This document shows positions 1-4,881 of a DNA stretch of 8,575 nucleotides, in pieces. Within the stretch, counting starts at the first letter, position 1. Every line of letters starts with the position of its first letter. The notes beneath the pieces are model-generated. The model was given only the letters and a program-made list of their open reading frames with translations, ran no database searches and was not told the origin of the DNA. Source of the DNA: an uncultured Actinomycetes bacterium (lineage in GTDB: Bacteria; Actinomycetota; Thermoleophilia; Solirubrobacterales; 70-9); assembly GCA_946886425.1 (NCBI GenBank), contig CAMPIP010000099.1, positions 1-8,575 of the forward strand, read 5' to 3'. A program made the position numbers and the translations under genes.

Positions 1-714
1 CCCTGGGACCGCGACGACGCCGCGGCGGCGCGGGTCCTCGAGGTCGAACGGGCCGAGCGCTACCGGGCACCCCTGGTGCTCGAGGGCGGCGCGGTCCACG
101 TCGACGGCGAGGGCACGGTGCTGACCACCGAAGAGTGCCTGCTCAACCACAACCGCAACCCGGGTCTCGGCAGGGAGAGGATCGAGGCGCACCTGCGGGA
201 CTACCTCGGCGCCGAGAAGGTCGTCTGGCTCGGCCGCGGCGTCCACGAGGACGAGACCGACGGCCACGTCGACAACCTCGCCTGCTTCGCCCGTCCCGGC
301 CTGGTCCTGCTGACCTGGAGCGAGGACGAGTCCGACCCCCAGCACGCGATCTCCGCGGATGCCCGTCGCCGCCTGGAAACCGCCACCGACGCTCGCGGGC
401 GACACTTCGAGGTCGTCCTCCTCCCCTCTCCCGGCCCGCTGACCGTGACCGCAGAGGAGGCCGCCGGCGTCGAGGCGGCCGAGGGAACCATTCCGCGGCG
501 CCCCGGCGACCGGCTCGCCGCCTCCTACGTCAACTTCTACCCGGCCAACGATCTCTTAGTGATGCCGCTGCTCGACGAGCGGCACGACGAGGAGGCGGCG
601 GCGGTCCTCGGCCGCGCCTTCCCCGACCGCGAGGTCGTCGGCGTGCCGGCGCGCGAGATCCTCCTCGGCGGCGGCAACGTCCACTGCATCACCCAGCAGG
701 TGCCGACGGCCTGA
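1..714 (+). CDS. aguA: agmatine deiminase, C-terminal part (5' end outside window)
   Basis: Agmatine deiminase (agmatine iminohydrolase, peptidyl-arginine deiminase-like family) hydrolyses agmatine to N-carbamoylputrescine and ammonia in the cytoplasm, a step from arginine to putrescine. The frame is open from base 1 to the TGA at 712-714, giving 237 visible codons. The family is usually about 340-370 residues, so roughly the first 100 or more, including the start, lie outside. Visible family motifs in order are EGGAVHVDGEGT (from about base 79), LTTEECLLN, GHVDNLACF with the catalytic His codon at 265-267, and GGGNVHCITQQ with the nucleophilic Cys codon at 685-687. The catalytic His and Cys are both present, so the visible part looks intact. 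A GTG at 76 is internal to the conserved fold and is not the start. The gene converges on egtD with a 12-bp gap. Assignment is firm; the symbol follows common usage. Confidence 0.93.
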   Translation, partial: PWDRDDAAAARVLEVERAERYRAPLVLEGGAVHVDGEGTVLTTEECLLNHNRNPGLGRERIEAHLRDYLGAEKVVWLGRGVHEDETDGHVDNLACFARPGLVLLTWSEDESDPQHAISADARRRLETATDARGRHFEVVLLPSPGPLTVTAEEAAGVEAAEGTIPRRPGDRLAASYVNFYPANDLLVMPLLDERHDEEAAAVLGRAFPDREVVGVPAREILLGGGNVHCITQQVPTA

Positions 715-726
715 GGGCGCGGCGCG

Positions 727-1695
727 TCAGGCGGGAGAGGCGAGCGAGAGCGCGTAGTCGCCGCCGGCGTCGGTGAACCAGCCGCGCAGCTCCATTCCGG
801 CGCCGGCGTAGACCGACTCGAGCCGCTCGCGCGTGAACTTGGTCGAGATCTCGGTCCGCATCTCCTCGCCGGCGGCGAAGGAGACCTCGAGATCGAGCCC
901 GTCGAGGCGGACCTCCTGGTCGGCCAGGGAGCGGAGGCGAATGTCCATCCGCTCGGCCTCCTCGTCGTAGCGGGCGACGTGCTCGAAGGCTTCGAGGTCG
1001 AACTCGGCGCCGAGCTCGTTGTTGAGCACCGCGAGGACGTTCTTGTTGAACTCCGCCGTGACCCCGGCGGCGTCGTTGTAGGCGGCCTCGAGGCGAGCGG
1101 TGTCCTTGATCAGGTCGGTGCCGAGCAGGAGGTGGTCGTTCGGTCCGAGCAGGCCGGCGATCCGTTCCAGGAACTCCTGGCGGGGCCGCGGGTAGAGGTT
1201 CCCGATCGTGCCGCCGAGGAAGGCCAGCAATCGCGGATGGCCGTGGTCGGGGATTCGCTCCAGATCCCGCTCGAAGTCGCAGACCAGGCCGCGCACGCTG
1301 AGACCCGGGTACTCGCCGACGAGCTGGGCGGCGGTCCGCTGCGTGATCTCCTCGGAGATGTCGACCGGGACGTAGGTGTCGAGCACGCCCTCGGCGCTCA
1401 TCGCGTCGAGCAGGTGCCGGGTCTTGGCGGCGGAGCCCGAGCCGAGCTCGATCAGCGTGCCGGGGCGCCCGGCGACGGCGAGGATCTCGGCGGAGCGGTC
1501 GGCGAGGATCTCGCGCTCGGCCCTGGTCGGGTAGTACTCGTCGAGCTCGGTGATCTGCTCGAACAGCCGCGAGCCGCGGTCGTCGTAGAAGTACTTCGGG
1601 GCGAGCTCCTTCGGGTAGGCGCAGAGCCCGAGGCGGACGTCGCGCGCCATCGTCGCGGCGGCGTCGGCGTCGAGATGGACGTCGATCGCGATCAC
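727..1695 (-). CDS. egtD: L-histidine N(alpha)-methyltransferase EgtD (ergothioneine synthesis)
   Basis: EgtD uses three S-adenosylmethionine to trimethylate the alpha-amino group of histidine, making hercynine, the substrate of EgtB. The start is the GTG at 1695: it overlaps the egtB stop as GTGA and has a GAGGGA ribosome binding site (1707-1702) six bases upstream. The open frame extends upstream to 1953 but only as a shadow of egtB. The product is 322 residues, against 321 in Mycobacterium smegmatis. Visible motifs are EYYPTR (53-58), the SAM-binding LGSGSAAKT (84-92), VPVDIS (109-114), CDFE (139-142), GTIGN with Asn166, Tyr206 in AAYND, and EIS with Glu282/Ser284. As I recall the M. smegmatis structure, Asn166, Tyr206, Glu282 and Ser284 bind histidine, and here they fall at the same numbers. 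It is the second gene of the egtBD operon. Assignment is firm. Confidence 0.95.
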   Translation of the reverse strand: MIAIDVHLDADAAATMARDVRLGLCAYPKELAPKYFYDDRGSRLFEQITELDEYYPTRAEREILADRSAEILAVAGRPGTLIELGSGSAAKTRHLLDAMSAEGVLDTYVPVDISEEITQRTAAQLVGEYPGLSVRGLVCDFERDLERIPDHGHPRLLAFLGGTIGNLYPRPRQEFLERIAGLLGPNDHLLLGTDLIKDTARLEAAYNDAAGVTAEFNKNVLAVLNNELGAEFDLEAFEHVARYDEEAERMDIRLRSLADQEVRLDGLDLEVSFAAGEEMRTEISTKFTRERLESVYAGAGMELRGWFTDAGGDYALSLASPA

Positions 1696-2798
1696 GTCGC
1701 GTCCCTCGCGCAGCGCAGCCCGGAGAAGATCTGGCGGCGCCGCGGCAGGTCCCAGTTGCGGAAGCTGGGACGGGCGACGTTCGAGTGGGTCGCCCAGGAG
1801 GCGCCGCGCAGCACCTTGTACTCGTCGCCGAAGAAGACCTCGGAGTACTCGCGGTAGGGGAAGGCGGCGAAGCCCTCGTAGGCGAGGAAGTTCGAGGAGG
1901 TCCATTCCCATACCTGGCCGACCGCGTCGAGTCGCGGGGCCGCCGCCTCCCACTCGAACTCGGTCGGCAGTCGCTTGCCTGCCCAGCGGGCGAAGGCCTC
2001 GGCCTCGCTCCAGGAGACGTGGACGACGGGATGGTCGGGCTCGACCGGCGCGCGCCGGCCCCTCGCGGTGTCGACCCAGCTCGAACCGTCGCGCTCCCAG
2101 TACTGCGGCGGCCCGGCGCCGGTGGCCTCGATGAACTCGGTATACGCGCCGTTGGTGACCGGGGTTCGATCGATCTCGAAGGCGGCCAGCTCGGCGTCGT
2201 GGCGCGGCCGCTCGTTGTCGTAGGCGAAGCCGATCGGCGGCGCGCCGATTCCATAGGTGCCGCTCTCGACGAGGAGCATCTCGGGGCCGCTGGCATCGAC
2301 CGGCGTCGTGCCCAACCGGCGCAGCGGCTCGTAGCCCTCGACCATCTGCAGCAGCTGCAGCATCGTCTCCTGGTGCTGCAGCTCGTGGGCGAGCAGCATC
2401 TCGTAGACGAAGCCTTCGCGAAGCAGCGGGTCTTCGGCGTCGGCGCCGATCTCGACCGTATCGAGCACCTCCAGGGTGCGCTCGCGGACGTCGGCCATGT
2501 AGGCGCGCAGCTCGGCGTCGCGGAGGATCGGCAGCTCGCCGCGGGTCTTGCGCGGGTTCTCGATCGCGTCGTAGAAGCGACCGAGCTCGCCGTGCAGCGG
2601 CTCCCGGCTGCCGATCGTCCGCACCAGCCAGAGCTCCTCGAAGTTGGCGATATGGCCGAGATCCCAGGCCAACGGGCTGAGGATCGGCGAGTAGACCCTG
2701 TTGAGCTGCTCGTCGTCGAGCGGCTCGATCAGCGCCAGGGTCCGCCGCCGCGCCTCGGCGAGACGTGCCGCAATCGCTTCCTTGGAGCTTGCCGTCAC
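1692..2798 (-). CDS. egtB: ergothioneine sulfoxide synthase EgtB (compact form)
   Basis: EgtB is a non-haem iron(II) enzyme that couples hercynine to a thiol (gamma-glutamylcysteine in mycobacteria, cysteine in some others) using oxygen, giving the sulfoxide precursor of ergothioneine. Residues about 10-160 form the DinB-like helical domain, with probable iron ligands His49 (LGHIANFEELW) and His138/His142 (HELQHQETM). Residues about 172-366 form the FGE-sulfatase/C-type-lectin-like domain, with TPVTNGAY (212-219), PTEFEWEAAA (278-287), GQVWEWTSS (294-302), KVLRGASWA (328-336) and NWDLPRRRQIFSGLR (348-362). Arg83/Arg86 and Asp350/Arg354 keep the spacing of the residues recalled to hold gamma-glutamylcysteine in the Mycobacterium thermoresistibile enzyme. 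At 368 residues it is shorter than the usual 420-440: the YPWG...GASPYG stretch between PTEFEWE and VWEW is missing. The GTG start at 2798 has only a weak ribosome binding site. The stop overlaps egtD by four bases. Confidence 0.93.
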   Translation of the reverse strand: MTASSKEAIAARLAEARRRTLALIEPLDDEQLNRVYSPILSPLAWDLGHIANFEELWLVRTIGSREPLHGELGRFYDAIENPRKTRGELPILRDAELRAYMADVRERTLEVLDTVEIGADAEDPLLREGFVYEMLLAHELQHQETMLQLLQMVEGYEPLRRLGTTPVDASGPEMLLVESGTYGIGAPPIGFAYDNERPRHDAELAAFEIDRTPVTNGAYTEFIEATGAGPPQYWERDGSSWVDTARGRRAPVEPDHPVVHVSWSEAEAFARWAGKRLPTEFEWEAAAPRLDAVGQVWEWTSSNFLAYEGFAAFPYREYSEVFFGDEYKVLRGASWATHSNVARPSFRNWDLPRRRQIFSGLRCARDAT

Positions 2799-2818
2799 CT
2801 CGGTGGCGATCTGAAAAC

Positions 2819-2848
2819 CCTATAGCGCCCGAAGTACCGGGATGTCAT
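2819..2848 (-). promoter_or_regulatory. candidate sigma-70-type promoter of egtBD
   Basis: Read on the minus strand, ATGACA (2848-2843) resembles a -35 box. It is followed by an 18-base spacer and TATAGG (2824-2819), which resembles a -10 box. This would start transcription near 2812, about 14 bases before the egtB GTG, consistent with the short or missing leader common in Actinomycetota. The match is by eye only, and no operator could be defined. It is the only TATA-like element in this otherwise G/C-rich spacer. Confidence 0.4.
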
Positions 2849-2868
2849 TTCCCCGCCAGGGGGGCGAA

Positions 2869-2928
2869 CCGGGGGCGTGTCTGAGCTTAGGGGCCATATC
2901 TGGCCCCCTAGCTCAGACACGCCCCCGG
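2869..2928. repeat. 60-bp near-perfect palindrome (28-bp arms, 4-bp loop)
   Basis: The left arm (2869-2896) and right arm (2901-2928) are reverse complements at 26 of 28 positions and are separated by the loop TATC (2897-2900). The outer 19 bp, beginning CCGGGGGCGTGTCTGAGC, are perfect. The two mismatches (TA at 2888-2889 opposite CT at 2908-2909) form a small internal bulge, followed by seven more perfect pairs. It sits between divergent egtB and the SDR gene, and its right end touches the SDR ribosome binding site. No U-tract follows on either strand. It could be a dispersed REP/MITE-like element, a regulator site with dyad symmetry, or a leader hairpin. The structure is certain; the role is unknown. 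Confidence 0.9.
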
Positions 2929-2933
2929 TAGGG
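2929..2933 (+). promoter_or_regulatory. ribosome binding site deciding the SDR start
   Basis: TAGGG (extended as GGTAGGG from 2927) lies eight bases before the ATG at 2942. This favours that ATG over the in-frame GTG at 2933, which overlaps the site itself and would have only the palindrome upstream. The site begins immediately after the palindrome's right arm, so folding of the hairpin could affect ribosome access. Confidence 0.55.
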
Positions 2934-2941
2934 TGCGCGCG

Positions 2942-3703
2942 ATGGACGTCCGGGAGGCAGGAGCGTTGGTGGCGGGAGGAGCGTCGGGACTCGGCGAGGC
3001 GACGGCGCGGGGGCTGGCCGAGGCCGGCGCGCGGGTCGTGATCGCCGATCTCAACGTGGAGAAGGGCGAGGCGCTGGCGGCGGAGATCGGGGCGAGCTTC
3101 GTCGCCGCCGACGTCACCGACGCCGAGGCGGTCGCGGCCGCGGTCGAGCGGGCCGCCGTTGCGGAGGGCGGGCTGCGGGTCTCGGTCTGCTGCGCAGGGA
3201 TCGGCTGGGCGGAGCGGCTCAGCCACAAGCGCGGACCGCACAACCTCGAATACTTCTCCAACGTCGTCAAGGTCAACCTGATCGGCAGCTTCAACGTCCT
3301 CCGCCTCGCCGCCGCGGCGATGAGCGAGAACGAGCCGGACGCCGAGGGCGAGCGTGGGGTCTGCGTCAACACCGCCTCGATCGCGGCCTACGACGGGCAG
3401 ATCGGCCAGATCGCCTACGCCGCCTCGAAGGGCGGGATCGTCGGCATGACCCTGCCGGCCGCCAGGGACATGGCCTCGCGCGGCGTCCGGGTGATGACGA
3501 TCGCCCCCGGCCTCTTCGACACGCCGCTGCTGGCGGCGCTCCCCGAGGAGGCGCGCACGGCGCTCGGCGAGGGGATCCCCTATCCCTCCCGGCTCGGCCG
3601 TCCCGAGGAGTACGCCGAGATGGTCCTGGCGATCGCCGCCAACCCGATGCTGAACGGCGAGACGATCCGCCTCGACGGCGCCCTGCGAATGCCGCCCAAG
3701 TAG
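2942..3703 (+). CDS. HSD10-like short-chain dehydrogenase (probable 3-hydroxyacyl-CoA dehydrogenase)
   Basis: A classical SDR of 253 residues from the ATG at 2942. It closely resembles the 3-hydroxyacyl-CoA dehydrogenase type 2 / 17-beta-HSD10 group, which oxidises 3-hydroxy(-2-methyl)acyl-CoA with NAD in fatty-acid or isoleucine breakdown. The Rossmann glycine motif is AGGASGLG (11-18), with Asp36 at the end of beta-2 (VVIAD) indicating NAD rather than NADP. The active-site tetrad is Asn112 (VNLIG), Ser146 (NTASIAAY), Tyr159 and Lys163 (YAASK). HSD10-group signatures follow: [14 protein letters not shown] (163-176), [13 protein letters not shown] (185-197), YPSRLG (214-219) and [13 protein letters not shown] (238-250). 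Oddities are Ala11 where Thr is usual in the glycine motif, and CCAG (83-86) where NNAG or NCAG is usual. It is transcribed divergently from egtB and ends 6 bp from the facing gene. The family is firm; the exact substrate is inferred. Confidence 0.9.
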   Translation: MDVREAGALVAGGASGLGEATARGLAEAGARVVIADLNVEKGEALAAEIGASFVAADVTDAEAVAAAVERAAVAEGGLRVSVCCAGIGWAERLSHKRGPHNLEYFSNVVKVNLIGSFNVLRLAAAAMSENEPDAEGERGVCVNTASIAAYDGQIGQIAYAASKGGIVGMTLPAARDMASRGVRVMTIAPGLFDTPLLAALPEEARTALGEGIPYPSRLGRPEEYAEMVLAIAANPMLNGETIRLDGALRMPPK

Positions 3704-3709
3704 CGCTGC

Positions 3710-4636
3710 TCAGTCGGTCCCCGCCGCCTCCGGGTCGCGCCAGGCCTTCTTGCGCCAGGGGGGTTCGACGGCGAAGGCGGAGTTGTCGTTCGCCGCGATC
3801 TCCTCGAGCGGGATCAGATGGACGCGGCGACCGGGGACGAAGCGGGTCCGATCGTGGTCGCCGGCGGCGTTGCCGGCGTGGCTGCCGCCGGAGACGAGCA
3901 GCAGGCCGGTCTCGGGGCCCCAGCCGTTGGCGGCGCGGGTGCCGAGCGACTCGGCGAGGTCGCGAAGCGGGTCGAGGCCGGCATCGGCGCCCCAGTTGGC
4001 GGCGCTGAGCTCGTAGTTGTAGCCGTGGTGGGAGGAGGCGCGCTGGTCGACGCGGCCGTCGGGGCCGATGCGGAGCTGGACCGACTCCCAGTCGTCATGG
4101 TGGTAGCCCCGCTCGCCGACCACCGGCAGGTCGCGCAGCGTCGCCGAGTCGGCGTAGTAGGTCCAGAACTGGATGTAGAGATTGCCGGCCCGCGGCGGCG
4201 AGCAGTCGGCGCCCGCCTCTTCACTGCGCTCCGCCTCCTCCGTCCGGCAGTCGACGACGTGGACGAACGCGGTCAGCGGCAGCCGCGCACCGGTGCGGTG
4301 CACCAGGCCCTCGCTCGGCCCGTCCCCGCAACTGGTCTCCCGGCAGCGCCGGAAGTCCACCGGCATCGCCCGCGACCCCGCCTCGAAGACGATCGTCGGC
4401 ATGTGGCGCCGCACCAGCTTCCCGACCTCGGTCCCGTACGCGGCGATCAGCCGCGGCTGGTCCCCGCACCCGTCCGCCAGCGCCGCCGCGCAGAGAATCT
4501 TCTCCCCGATCGCCCGCGCCAAACCCGTCATTGGCAACCGCACCCCGGCCGCGACCAGCGCCGCCAGCAGCAGCGCCACCCCGAGCAGCATCCCGACCCA
4601 CTCGACCGTCGACTGTCCCCTCTCCCCGCATCGCAT
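3710..4636 (-). CDS. pilin-like N-terminus fused to an uncharacterised Cys/His-containing domain
   Basis: I do not recognise a named family for this 308-residue protein. The N-terminus MRCGERG-QSTVEW followed by a hydrophobic helix (residues 13-32) matches TadE/Flp-like prepilins: cleavage would fall after Gly7 and Glu12 would be at position +5. It is therefore probably membrane-anchored with the rest outside the cytoplasm. Six cysteines follow the helix (49, 57, 98, 103, 130, 145), enough for three disulfides. The C-terminal half has clustered polar motifs: GYHHDDWESVQLRI (177-190), SSHHGYN (201-207) and VSGGSHAGN (248-256). This order loosely recalls Vps62-like and NPP1/necrosis-inducing proteins, whose GHRHDWE motif binds metal; that link is tentative. 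An in-frame TAG (4645-4643) just upstream makes the ATG at 4636 the first possible ATG or GTG start. No pilus assembly or prepilin peptidase gene is adjacent. It converges on the SDR gene. Confidence 0.82.
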   Translation of the reverse strand: MRCGERGQSTVEWVGMLLGVALLLAALVAAGVRLPMTGLARAIGEKILCAAALADGCGDQPRLIAAYGTEVGKLVRRHMPTIVFEAGSRAMPVDFRRCRETSCGDGPSEGLVHRTGARLPLTAFVHVVDCRTEEAERSEEAGADCSPPRAGNLYIQFWTYYADSATLRDLPVVGERGYHHDDWESVQLRIGPDGRVDQRASSHHGYNYELSAANWGADAGLDPLRDLAESLGTRAANGWGPETGLLLVSGGSHAGNAAGDHDRTRFVPGRRVHLIPLEEIAANDNSAFAVEPPWRKKAWRDPEAAGTD

Positions 4637-4881
4637 TCCGCTCTAAGTGATGGAGCTCGATCGGGTCGCCCCCGAGAAGGACGCGGAAACAAGGAGAAAA
4701 GGGGAAAAAAGGAATCGAGGCCGGCGAGGGAGGGGATCGTGGGTGGCTGGCGTGCGCCGGACCAAGCGAGGCAAGGACGCAGGAAGCCCGAATAGCAGCG
4801 CTATTCGGGCGACCGAGGACGCCGCATCGCGCCGCGTCCGCCGCCGCCAGGCGCCCGCGAGCGCCGACCGAGCCGGGCTCC
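4637..4881. other. 245-bp intergenic region with purine tract and hairpins
   Basis: This lies between the pntB stop and the start of the pilin-like gene, both on the minus strand, so it serves as 3' flank of one and 5' flank of the other. Bases 4672-4740 are purine-rich on the plus strand (for example GGAGAAAAGGGGAAAAAAGG, 4692-4711), giving a pyrimidine-rich leader on the coding strand. Bases 4770-4865 hold three small inverted repeats. No credible gene is present: open frames here are arginine-rich shadows. No clear -10/-35 pair was seen. Confidence 0.6.
4786..4810 (-). terminator. perfect 11-bp hairpin downstream of pntB, possible terminator
   Basis: GCCCGAATAGC (4786-4796) and GCTATTCGGGC (4800-4810) are perfect reverse complements around a three-base loop. 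It lies about 70 bases after the pntB stop, where a transcript end would be expected. Neither side has a proper U-tract, so it would be a U-less or partial terminator, or part of a larger folded RNA. Two more hairpins lie between it and pntB: GGACGC/GCGTCC (4817-4822 with 4834-4839) and GGCGC/GCGCC (4850-4854 with 4861-4865). The structure is certain; the terminator role is inferred. Confidence 0.4.

Noticed and set aside
689..2296. Long open frame (535 codons) on the minus strand
   Set aside because: It overlaps egtB and egtD in another frame, is dominated by Arg/Pro/Ser/Ala, and has no motif; this is a typical high-GC shadow.
1785..2825. 346-codon plus-strand frame opposite egtB
   Set aside because: It is fully antisense to a well-supported egtB and its composition matches a reverse-frame shadow.
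2869..2928. The palindrome as a rho-independent terminator
   Set aside because: It lies between the 5' ends of divergent genes and has no U-tract on either strand.
2933..2941. GTG at 2933 as an earlier start for the SDR gene
   Set aside because: It overlaps the TAGGG ribosome binding site and has only the palindrome upstream; the ATG at 2942 has good spacing and gives the usual N-terminus.
3818..4795. 325-codon plus-strand frame opposite the pilin-like gene
   Set aside because: The minus-strand frame has a coherent pilin signal, a TM helix and patterned motifs, whereas this frame has none.
4750..4870. tRNA or c-di-GMP riboswitch in the structured intergenic region
   Set aside because: There is no cloverleaf or T-loop sequence, and the GGACGCAGG stretch only superficially resembles the GEMM core; the other conserved parts are absent.
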